A program made the position numbers and the translations under genes. Of a DNA stretch of 8,803 nt, positions 1 to 6,288 are shown piece by piece. The stretch is from Chitinophagaceae bacterium (GTDB lineage: Bacteria; Bacteroidota; Bacteroidia; Chitinophagales; Chitinophagaceae): contig PMUF01000191.1 in assembly GCA_003167015.1 (NCBI GenBank), positions 221-9,023 on the forward strand. Reading direction: 5' to 3'. Position 1 is the stretch's first letter. Each line of letters begins with the position of its first letter. Below the pieces are notes generated by a model, which was not told the origin of the DNA, searched no databases, and was given only the letters and a program-made list of their open reading frames with translations.

Positions 1-122
1 TGGTGCAGTACGGGAGCCGGCAGTTGAGATTGATACAGAGCGGGCAGGTGGGTGGATATGTGCTGCTGATGGTGGTGGGGATTATCGTGCTTTTTTTAGT
101 GGAACTTTTTATTAAAAAGTAA
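1..122 (+). CDS. nuoL: NADH-quinone oxidoreductase subunit L, C-terminal end (partial)
   Basis: This is the last 39 codons of a gene entering from upstream, read from position 3 and ending at TAA 120-122. The peptide ends in a hydrophobic helix (VGGYVLLMVVGIIVLFLVEL) followed by a short basic tail (FIKK). The preceding stretch, LRLIQSGQVGGYVL, resembles the end of NuoL, where the last helix follows an 'R-x-x-Q-(S/T)-G' segment. NuoL is the distal antiporter-like membrane subunit of complex I, and it normally sits directly before nuoM, as here. The identification therefore rests on the short C-terminal motif plus gene order. The 5' part, with the proton-channel residues, lies outside the window. 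Confidence 0.85.
   Translation, partial: VQYGSRQLRLIQSGQVGGYVLLMVVGIIVLFLVELFIKK
104..120. repeat. AT-rich inverted repeat at the nuoL stop codon
   Basis: ACTTTTT (104-110) pairs exactly with AAAAAGT (114-120) across the 3-nt loop ATT. It covers the last codons of nuoL and the first base of its stop codon. The stem is A/T-rich and weak, and it also encodes LFIKK, so it may be incidental. It lies 6 bp before the much stronger hairpin at 127-157. Confidence 0.4.
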
Positions 123-126
123 CCTA

Positions 127-157
127 GGTTCCTTCCCGCCGCAGGCGGGAAGGAACC
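127..157. repeat. Perfect 14-bp-stem hairpin between nuoL and nuoM
   Basis: GGTTCCTTCCCGCC (127-140) and GGCGGGAAGGAACC (144-157) are exact reverse complements around a 3-nt loop, GCA. The stem fills most of the 55-bp gap between two complex I genes. No T-run follows on the + strand; the next bases are GTCGAGCAAATATATAT, so it does not look like a classical intrinsic terminator. Inferred roles are an mRNA-stabilising or processing hairpin inside the operon, a partial attenuator, or one copy of a dispersed palindromic repeat. The bases AACCTAGGTT (121-130) form a second overlapping palindrome, so the outer GGTT can pair in two ways. Confidence 0.8.
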
Positions 158-164
158 GTCGAGC

Positions 165-177
165 AAATATATATATT
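165..177 (+). promoter_or_regulatory. AT-only translation initiation region of nuoM
   Basis: The 13 bases before the nuoM ATG are A and T only (AAATATATATATT), in an otherwise GC-rich segment. No Shine-Dalgarno sequence is visible. Bacteroidota genes commonly start this way, relying on an unstructured A/T-rich leader. The strong hairpin ends 20 bp before the start codon and would leave this stretch single-stranded. The initiation role is inferred. Confidence 0.4.
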
Positions 178-1650
178 ATGATTCCTGTTCTATTGATTGT
201 CATTCCGCTGGTGACCGGACTGGCCGGCTTCTTCCTCAAGAATGCGGGTACGGCCCGGGGCTGGTCGCTGTTGTCTTCGCTGGTGACGCTGGTCATCGCT
301 CTCTGGGGGCTGACGCTGGCGAAGGATAGTCCGCTGCTGCATGCGGATGTGGCATGGCTGCCTGACCTGGGAAGCCGGTTTTCGGTGGGGATGGACGGGT
401 TGTCGACGATATTGTCGTTGTTGACGGCGGTGAGCTTTCCTTTAATCTTCGTGGCCACGTGGCGGGATTCGTATCGCGGCAAGTCCTGGAATTTTTACGC
501 CTTGATGTTATTGTCTCAGGCTGGTCTGATGGGGGTATTCCTGGCGACTGACGCGCTGCTGTTCTATTTCTTCTGGGAACTGGCGCTGATACCGGTCTAT
601 TTTCTGTGCAGCCAGTGGGGCGGCGAACGGCGGATTGCGGTCACCTTCAAATTCTTTGTCTATACGTTCGTGGGCAGCCTGCTGATGCTGGTCGGGTTGC
701 TGTTGATCTATTCGAAGACGCCGGACCATTCATTTTCGATGAAGTCGTTCTATGCCATGCGGTCAGTGATCTCTTCGAGGGACCAGGTATGGCTGTTCTG
801 GTTATTATTCATCGCCTTCGCGATCAAGATGCCGATCTGGCCGTTGCATACCTGGCAGCCGGACACGTATGAACAGTCGCCGAATGCCACTACCATGGTG
901 CTGAGCGCGGTCATGGTGAAGATGGGGCTTTTCGGCGTGATCCGGTGGCTGGCGCCGGTCCTGCCGGTGGGCACGTGGGCCTGGGGCGATACTGTTTCCG
1001 CCGCGTGTATTATCGGGATGATCTATGCCTCATTGGTGGCCATCAAGCAAGATGACCTGAAGCGGCTGATCGCCTACTCTTCGATAGCCCACGTGGGGCT
1101 GATGTGCCTGGCTATCTTTGCGACGACGGAGAGCGGGATGCAGGGGGTGATGATACAAATGTTCAACCATGGCATCAATATACTCGGGATGTGGATTGTG
1201 GCGGATCTGATCGAGCGGCAGACGGGCACACGCAAAATCTCGCAGTTGGGCGGACTGGCGCAAAAGGCGCCGGTGCTGGCGATCCTGCTGGTGGTGGTCG
1301 CCCTGGCGAATGTGGCGTTGCCGCTGACCAATGCCTTTGTCGGGGAGTTCCTGCTCTTCAGCGGGGTCTTCACGTCGACGGCGACGCAGTTTAGCGTAGT
1401 CTTTACTGTTGTAGCCGGGTTGTCGATCATCCTGTCGGCGGTGTATACGCTGAATATGATCCAGCGGGTGTTTTACGGTAATACGAATACCCTGACGGCG
1501 CAGGTGACCGACATTAAATTCAATGAGAAGGTTGTGCTGGTGGCGATTGTGGCGTTGATACTTTTCGTGGGGGTGTATCCGAAGCCGATGCTGGATTTGA
1601 CGAAGGAGACGGCGGAGTTTATTTTGAGTAAGATGAACTATAAACTTTAG
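178..1650 (+). CDS. nuoM: NADH-quinone oxidoreductase subunit M (complex I, antiporter-like)
   Basis: A 490-residue, strongly hydrophobic protein of normal NuoM length. NuoM is one of three Mrp-antiporter-like subunits in the membrane arm of complex I, which couples NADH:quinone electron transfer to proton pumping. Key residues are in place: Glu134 in FFWELALIPVYF (equivalent of the essential E. coli Glu144), Lys217 in FAIKMPIWPLHTW, His224, Lys248 in SAVMVKMGLFG, Lys295 and His305 in DDLKRLIAYSSIAHVGLM, and Glu390 in LPLTNAFVGEFLLF. These make up both proton half-channels and the central charged axis. The N-terminus MIPVLLIVIPLVTGLAGFF is a typical first helix, which supports the ATG at 178. 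It lies 55 bp after nuoL and before nuoN. Nothing looks broken. E. coli residue equivalences are from knowledge of the family. Confidence 0.97.
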   Translation: MIPVLLIVIPLVTGLAGFFLKNAGTARGWSLLSSLVTLVIALWGLTLAKDSPLLHADVAWLPDLGSRFSVGMDGLSTILSLLTAVSFPLIFVATWRDSYRGKSWNFYALMLLSQAGLMGVFLATDALLFYFFWELALIPVYFLCSQWGGERRIAVTFKFFVYTFVGSLLMLVGLLLIYSKTPDHSFSMKSFYAMRSVISSRDQVWLFWLLFIAFAIKMPIWPLHTWQPDTYEQSPNATTMVLSAVMVKMGLFGVIRWLAPVLPVGTWAWGDTVSAACIIGMIYASLVAIKQDDLKRLIAYSSIAHVGLMCLAIFATTESGMQGVMIQMFNHGINILGMWIVADLIERQTGTRKISQLGGLAQKAPVLAILLVVVALANVALPLTNAFVGEFLLFSGVFTSTATQFSVVFTVVAGLSIILSAVYTLNMIQRVFYGNTNTLTAQVTDIKFNEKVVLVAIVALILFVGVYPKPMLDLTKETAEFILSKMNYKL

Positions 1651-1709
1651 TTGAACGGAGCGTCGCAAGGATGTTTAATCAAGGCGATGACGTTGGTAAC
1701 ATAATACAT
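1651..1709 (+). promoter_or_regulatory. nuoM-nuoN spacer and competing nuoN starts
   Basis: After the nuoM stop there are two in-frame ATGs for the next gene, at 1671 and 1710. The first is preceded by AAGG with no spacing, which is too close to act as a normal ribosome site, and it would add a polar 13-residue leader (MFNQGDDVGNIIH). The second is preceded by an A/T-rich run (AACATAATACAT) and starts directly with MNAILLSAIWGIIMMFSG, which looks like a NuoN first helix. The second is preferred. No promoter motif is evident. Confidence 0.5.
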
Positions 1710-4700
1710 ATGAACGCAATACTATTATCGGCCATCTGGGGAATCATCATGATGTTCAGCGGGATCGTGACATCGAACAAGACTGTGATCCGCAATGTCG
1801 CGGTCATTGGGCTGGCGCTGCTGCTGATCGGCAATTATGCGGATATGATGGGCTATCACCTGGCGAACATCGATGTACACAAGATGCTGTACTTCGATAC
1901 GTTTGGGTTACTGGGCAACAGTATTGCCTTTGCGAGTACGCTGCTGCTCGTCTTGCTGTCGGGCCGCGACATGGAGAAAGTGGGGCATAACCTGGCCGAA
2001 TATTTTGCGCTGATCTTTTTTGTCCTTTGCGGCGTCTCGCTGGTGACCACTTTCAACTCTCTGCTGATGCTGTTCCTGGGGATCGAGATCATCTCCATTC
2101 CTTTATATATTCTGACGGGGAGCGATAAGAAAAATCTGAAAAGCAATGAGGCGGCGTTGAAATATTTTCTGCTGGGGTCGTTTTCGACGGGGTTGATGTT
2201 GTTGGGGATTGCCTTTTTATATGGCGCCAGTCCTCAGGGCAGCTTTACGGTCGACGAGCTATGGACGCCCAGGGTTGCCGTGTCTCCGCTGCTGCTGTCG
2301 GGCATCCTGCTGCTCCTGATCTCGATGTCTTTCAAAGTATCCGCGGCGCCTTTTCACTTCTGGACGCCCGACGTTTATGATGGGGCGCCGACTGTCTTCA
2401 CTTCTTTTATGGCGACGATAGTGAAAGTGTCGATCTTTGTAGGCTTTATTAGGTTGTTTGACGAGGGATTCGGGCAGGGTGCGGCGCAGTGGCAAATCTT
2501 CGTAGCCATCATTACGGCGGCGACGCTGTTCATCGGCAATATCACAGCTGTCTTTCAGCAAAGTGTCAAACGGATGCTGGCGTATTCTTCGATTGCGCAG
2601 GCGGGATTCATGCTGCTGGGGCTGCTGTCGCTGACGGGCATCGCCAAACAAGGCATTATCTTATATGCGGCGGCCTATAGCCTGGCGACCATTGGGATCT
2701 TTGCGATCCTGCTGCGGATGAAGGACTATACCTTCGAGGGCTTCAACGGCCTGGCCAAAAAGCAGCCGGTGCTGGCGGCCACCTGTACGATCTTTCTGCT
2801 GTCGCTGGCGGGTATTCCGCTGACCGGCGGCTTCTTCGCTAAATATTACATGCTGATGTCTGTCGTCTCGACGGGCAAATTCCTCTGGCTGGTGATCTTT
2901 GCGGTGCTCTGCGCTGCGGTGAGCGTCTACTACTATTTCCGCGTGATCCAGGCGATGTACTTCAAAGACGGCGATGGCGGGACTGAGAACGAGCCGAGTG
3001 CGGGGTTCAAGGGGCTGCTGGTGCTGCTGGCGGTGCTGAGCTATATCGGGCAGCTGTGGCAGGATATCGATTTTGTGCGTGACCTGGCCTATTTCCTGTC
3101 GATCCAGGGCCGCGCCGATCACATGCTGCTGGGGCTCATCACGACAAAGGATATCATCTATTTCATGGTGATCATCGGCATGTTCCTGAGCTTCGGCATC
3201 TACAAGCTGCAATCCGATCGCGAGTCGAAGCCCGTGATCGTGAAGATCGGCCGGTATGTGGGCATCGTGATACTGGCGCTGGCCATCGGCTATGTCAGCG
3301 CGAGACCGGGCCTGGTTGGATATTTGGATACCACTGCTAATAAGACCATGACGCTGACCGTCGGTGCGCAGAAGGTATTGAAGGAAATGGGGGATACGCC
3401 CCTGGAGGTGACGTCGTATATCAACCTGCTGGACGGCCGGTTCTATTACGGTAAGCCCGATCAGCGCAATGCTGATATGGCCCGGTGGGAACCCTATCTT
3501 CGGTTCAAGCCCGATATCAAATTCAAATATGTATATTTCTATGACAGTACCGCGGACAAGAACCTGTTCAAATATAATCCGGGCCTGACGGTGAAAACGC
3601 TGGCCGAGCGGTATGCCAAGTCCATGAAGGTCGACCTGAGTCGCTTTGAGTCACCGGCAGAGATCCGGAAGACGATCGATCTGCGGCCCGAGGAAAACCG
3701 GTATGTGATGGACCTGCATTATAATGGCAGGAAAACTTTCCTGCGGCTATTCGACGATCAGATTGTTTTTCCGACGGAGACAGAAACGTCGGCAGCATTG
3801 AAACGATTGATGCAGGCCAAACTGCCCATGATCGCTTTTGCGCAGGGTGAGTCCGAGCGTAGCATCGACAAGTTGGGGGACCGGCATTTCAAATACCTGA
3901 CGAATCAGATCACCTTCCGAAATTCATTGATCAACCAGGGTTTCGATGTGGAGAAGGTATTTCTGAAGGACCAGGATATTCCCAAAGACATTACCGCACT
4001 GGTGATTGCCGATCCGAAAATTGCCTTTGACTCGGCGTCGATGAGGAAGATCCAACAGTATATTGCCGATGGCGGCAACCTGCTGATTGCCGGCGAGCCG
4101 GGCAAGCAGGAGATCGTTAATCCGCTGTTGCAGTCATTGGGTGTTCAGCTGATGGATGGCATGATGGTGGAGCGGAACAGGGATTTTTCTCCCGAACTGG
4201 TGCAGCCCTATCTGACTGCGGCTGCGGCCGACTTTACCAAGAAATTGCACGAGGATTTTGAAGACAGCCTGGTGATCGCCATGCATGGCGCGGCAGGTTT
4301 GTCTTATACGGCGGGCGGTCCTTTTACGATCACGCCGCTGGCGATGACATCGGGGAAGAAAAGCTGGAACAAGAAGATCAAGCCCGATGAAAGTATGATC
4401 GAACTGGCGGAGGATCAGGTGGAGGGTCGGGGCTTTGGAAGTTCTTTCATGATCGTGGGAGACGGACCGGTTGCGGAGGATGCACCTAAGGCTAAGATAA
4501 AAAAGGTTGCTCCTGTCGTTCCCAAGACGCCGGAGCCTGATCCGGATATATTGAACTTTGACCCCACGAAGGGCGATCAGCAGGGGCCGTTACCCGCGGT
4601 ACTCGGGCTTAGCCGGACGATCAACGGCCGGCAGCAAAAGATCGTCGTGGCCGGAGATGCCGATTTCCTGAGCAATGCGGAGCTGGCCCGGTTCAATATC

Positions 4701-4913
4701 AAAACCTGCAACTTCGATTTCAGCACGGCGATCTTCAGCTGGTTCGCCAATGGCGAGTTCCCAATTGATTCGTCGCGTCCACCTGCGAAGGACACGCACC
4801 TCGATTTGACGGACAGCGGCCTGACTTTCCTGAAGGTGTTGCTGATGGGCATTTTGCCGGGCTTATTGCTGGTTCTGGGCAGTATCCTGCTGATCAGGCG
4901 TAAAAGAAAATAA
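1710..4913 (+). CDS. nuoN: NuoN fused in frame to C-terminal part of an ABC-2/GldG-like permease
   Basis: This single open frame of 1067 residues (1080 if started at ATG 1671) joins two unrelated proteins. Residues 1 to about 440 are NuoN, the third antiporter-like complex I subunit. Glu126 (FLGIEIISIPLYIL), Lys209 (SMSFKVSAAPFHFWTPDVYDG), Lys239 (TIVKVSIFVGF) and Lys378 (GGFFAKYYML) match its known proton-path residues. NuoN is normally about 450-490 residues long, and here its last helix is not seen. From about residue 446 (QLWQDIDFVRDLAYFL) the protein matches the end of an ABC-2 permease. It has helices near 481-499 and 512-532, a roughly 500-residue extracytoplasmic region, and a final helix at 1040-1063 ending in RRKRK. 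Gene order (nuoL, nuoM, this gene) supports the nuoN half. The frame is intact across the join, so this is a deletion-type fusion or an assembly chimera. Whether either half works is unknown. Confidence 0.85.
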   Translation: MNAILLSAIWGIIMMFSGIVTSNKTVIRNVAVIGLALLLIGNYADMMGYHLANIDVHKMLYFDTFGLLGNSIAFASTLLLVLLSGRDMEKVGHNLAEYFALIFFVLCGVSLVTTFNSLLMLFLGIEIISIPLYILTGSDKKNLKSNEAALKYFLLGSFSTGLMLLGIAFLYGASPQGSFTVDELWTPRVAVSPLLLSGILLLLISMSFKVSAAPFHFWTPDVYDGAPTVFTSFMATIVKVSIFVGFIRLFDEGFGQGAAQWQIFVAIITAATLFIGNITAVFQQSVKRMLAYSSIAQAGFMLLGLLSLTGIAKQGIILYAAAYSLATIGIFAILLRMKDYTFEGFNGLAKKQPVLAATCTIFLLSLAGIPLTGGFFAKYYMLMSVVSTGKFLWLVIFAVLCAAVSVYYYFRVIQAMYFKDGDGGTENEPSAGFKGLLVLLAVLSYIGQLWQDIDFVRDLAYFLSIQGRADHMLLGLITTKDIIYFMVIIGMFLSFGIYKLQSDRESKPVIVKIGRYVGIVILALAIGYVSARPGLVGYLDTTANKTMTLTVGAQKVLKEMGDTPLEVTSYINLLDGRFYYGKPDQRNADMARWEPYLRFKPDIKFKYVYFYDSTADKNLFKYNPGLTVKTLAERYAKSMKVDLSRFESPAEIRKTIDLRPEENRYVMDLHYNGRKTFLRLFDDQIVFPTETETSAALKRLMQAKLPMIAFAQGESERSIDKLGDRHFKYLTNQITFRNSLINQGFDVEKVFLKDQDIPKDITALVIADPKIAFDSASMRKIQQYIADGGNLLIAGEPGKQEIVNPLLQSLGVQLMDGMMVERNRDFSPELVQPYLTAAAADFTKKLHEDFEDSLVIAMHGAAGLSYTAGGPFTITPLAMTSGKKSWNKKIKPDESMIELAEDQVEGRGFGSSFMIVGDGPVAEDAPKAKIKKVAPVVPKTPEPDPDILNFDPTKGDQQGPLPAVLGLSRTINGRQQKIVVAGDADFLSNAELARFNIKTCNFDFSTAIFSWFANGEFPIDSSRPPAKDTHLDLTDSGLTFLKVLLMGILPGLLLVLGSILLIRRKRK
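3015..3062 (+). other. Fusion junction between NuoN and ABC permease sequence
   Basis: The switch from NuoN to ABC permease falls in or just after a low-complexity run of CTG/GTG/GCG codons (3015-3038, encoding LLVLLAVL). Upstream, AMYFKDGDGG...GFKG is the usual loop before the last NuoN helix. Downstream, SYIGQLWQDIDFVRDLAYF reads like the end of a penultimate ABC-2 permease segment. Leucine/valine-rich membrane segments in both parents could have supplied the short homology for a deletion, or for a misjoin in assembly. The exact breakpoint cannot be fixed without the parental sequences. Confidence 0.65.
3039..4913 (+). other. ABC-2 permease C-terminal helices plus GldG-like auxiliary domain (second half of fusion)
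   Basis: This region encodes the roughly 620-residue non-NuoN part. The segment DFVRDLAYFLSIQGRADHML...GLITTKDIIYF is characteristic of GldF/ABC-2 permeases of Bacteroidota. After two helices comes a GldG-type extracytoplasmic region (ABC_transp_aux / IFT52-like fold in family terms) with DITALVIADPKIAFD, IQQYIADGGNLLIAGEPG and, late in the chain, IVVAGDADFLSNAELARF. A charged, proline-rich stretch (fusion residues about 922-952) interrupts the domain. Full-length relatives fuse about five or six N-terminal permease helices to this domain and work with an ABC ATPase. Neither those helices nor an ATPase gene is present here. The substrate is unknown. As an ABC transporter part it is best regarded as truncated. 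Confidence 0.75.
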
Positions 4914-4923
4914 ATTTTTTCCG

Positions 4924-6288
4924 ATGCATTTTACGACAGACAGGCAGACTATCGAAGACCTGAATATTTTCGGCAAGCGGGGAGATAGTTCCATTTACAG
5001 CCTCTTCAATCACACCCAGACGCGTGGTGGCGCGATGCTCATGGAGCAGCTGTTTCATGAACCCTTATCGCGGCCCGAGGCGATTCGAAAACGGATTGGC
5101 ATTATCCGGTATTTCGCCGGCGCGGGTTTGTCCTTTCCCTGCAAACCGGAATGGTTCGATGCCATTGAACAATACCTGGCTAACACGGATGAACGAACGA
5201 AACTGTCCCATGAAGACAGCACGCTGGGGCGACGGATCAGCGGCATGATCACGCTGAATACCGAACAGGCTATTATCCACAAGGGGGTGGCTGCTCTGGT
5301 AGAGATGATACATGCCTGCCGGGATTTCGTATCGACGATGGCGGCGGACGCGAGGGGCGGGAAGGATGGCACGGACGGCACGAGCTATGTAGATGAGCGG
5401 ACAGCGATGCAAGCGCTGTTGAGCGATGCGGCCTTTACCGGACTGCTGCAGCAGTCGCCGCGGAAACGGCTGGCCTTCGAGCAGGTCGCGACCTTCGACG
5501 AATTGCTGCGTTTCCGGCATCGCGGTCTCCTCCGGCGGCTGCTGGAACGGATCTATTACCTGGACCTGCATCTGACTGTCGCCAGGATAGCGGTCGCGCG
5601 GAAGCTGACGTTTCCGACGGTACTGGAGCGGGAGGCGCATAGTATCACTATAAAGGGGTTATATCATCCGGGACTGGCCAACCCTGTGTCCAATTCGGTC
5701 CGTATCACGCCCGACAATAATGTCGTTTTCCTGACCGGCGCCAACATGGCGGGGAAGAGCACCTTCATGAAGTCATTGGGGATCGCCATGTACCTCGGTC
5801 ATATGGGGTTTCCGGTAGCTGCGGCGGAGATGGAGTTCTCGGTGCTGGACGGCTTATTCACGACGATCAATCTGGCGGATAACCTCGGGATGGGGGCCAG
5901 TCATTTCTATGCGGAGGTGTTGCGGGTGAAAAAGGTAGCCGAGGAGCTGAATCGCGGGAGGAACCTGCTGGTGATCTTCGATGAGCTCTTCCGCGGCACG
6001 AATGTCAAGGACGCATACGAGGCGACGATTGCCATTACCGAAGCATTCGCGGGAAAACGGAACAGCATCTTCATCATTTCCACACATATCATCGAGGCCG
6101 GAGAGGTGTTAAGGGAGCGGTGCGACAATATCGGGTTCCTGTTCCTACCCACGCGGATGAAGGGTACCCAACCAGTGTATACCTATCAGCTGGAGCAGGG
6201 CATTACCGATGACCGGCATGGGATGGTGATCATCCGCAACGAAGGTATCCTGGATATTCTTGAAAAAGGCAATTGGAACGAATCATGA
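4924..6288 (+). CDS. Short MutS-family ATPase, first of a tandem pair
   Basis: A 454-residue protein with a MutS-type ABC ATPase at its C-terminus. Walker A is GANMAGKST (272-280), the MutS signature is SHFYAEV (326-332), Walker B is LLVIFDELFRGTN (348-360, Asp353/Glu354), and the switch histidine is in ISTHI (His388). The N-terminal part (SLFNHTQTRGGAMLMEQLFHEPL, residues 26-48) resembles the start of the MutS core/lever domain, where 'T-x-x-G-x-x-L' precedes 'P-L'. Canonical MutS is about 850 residues. The mismatch-binding domain I with its Phe-x-Glu motif and the connector domain II are absent, as is a MutS2-type Smr nuclease tail. A role in mismatch repair therefore should not be assumed; structure-specific DNA binding is possible. 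The ATG lies 10 bp after the fusion gene, preceded by ATTTTTTCCG. Cytoplasmic. Confidence 0.9.
   Translation: MHFTTDRQTIEDLNIFGKRGDSSIYSLFNHTQTRGGAMLMEQLFHEPLSRPEAIRKRIGIIRYFAGAGLSFPCKPEWFDAIEQYLANTDERTKLSHEDSTLGRRISGMITLNTEQAIIHKGVAALVEMIHACRDFVSTMAADARGGKDGTDGTSYVDERTAMQALLSDAAFTGLLQQSPRKRLAFEQVATFDELLRFRHRGLLRRLLERIYYLDLHLTVARIAVARKLTFPTVLEREAHSITIKGLYHPGLANPVSNSVRITPDNNVVFLTGANMAGKSTFMKSLGIAMYLGHMGFPVAAAEMEFSVLDGLFTTINLADNLGMGASHFYAEVLRVKKVAEELNRGRNLLVIFDELFRGTNVKDAYEATIAITEAFAGKRNSIFIISTHIIEAGEVLRERCDNIGFLFLPTRMKGTQPVYTYQLEQGITDDRHGMVIIRNEGILDILEKGNWNES
5902..5933 (+). repeat. 32-bp near-identical segment shared with 7263-7294
   Basis: This stretch encodes HFYAEVLRVKK in the first MutS-like gene and differs by one base (G/A) from 7263-7294 in the second. 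It reflects the conserved MutS signature in the two paralogues. The near-perfect DNA match, including wobble positions, could result from recent duplication or local gene conversion. Confidence 0.7.

Noticed and set aside
127..157. Intrinsic terminator after nuoL
   Set aside because: The stem is perfect, but no T-run follows it on the + strand, and nuoM starts 20 bp later in the conserved nuoL-nuoM order. It is reported as an inverted repeat instead.
1030..1668. Long open frame on the minus strand opposite nuoM (about 212 codons)
   Set aside because: It lies wholly opposite a clear nuoM, its product is an Arg/Gln/His-rich low-complexity chain typical of antisense reading of GC-rich membrane-protein genes, and it has no recognisable motif.
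1671..1709. Earlier ATG (1671) as the nuoN start
   Set aside because: It adds a polar 13-residue leader not expected before the first NuoN helix, and AAGG abuts the ATG. It remains possible, so it is noted in the gene entry.
3000..3070. Frameshift or sequencing indel explaining the fused frame
   Set aside because: Both halves read in the same frame with no stop, and residues on each side fit their families. A single indel could not join two unrelated genes; only a deletion, rearrangement or misassembly could.
2661..3212. Long minus-strand open frame opposite the fusion junction
   Set aside because: Same reason: a His/Gln/Arg-rich composition with no domain. Checked because it spans the junction, but it gives no sign of a third gene.
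4270..4913. Separate gene starting inside the ABC-derived half
   Set aside because: The frame is continuous, internal ATGs lack convincing start context, and the domain pattern runs through without a break.
5065..5640. Minus-strand open frame of about 191 codons opposite the first MutS-like gene
   Set aside because: Shadow of a well-supported coding gene; no motif and no plausible start context.
6273..6284. TTG at 6273 as start of the second MutS-like gene
   Set aside because: ATG 6285 has an ATGA coupling overlap and a GGAA upstream, and ATG 6306 matches the paralogue. A TTG start adds nothing.
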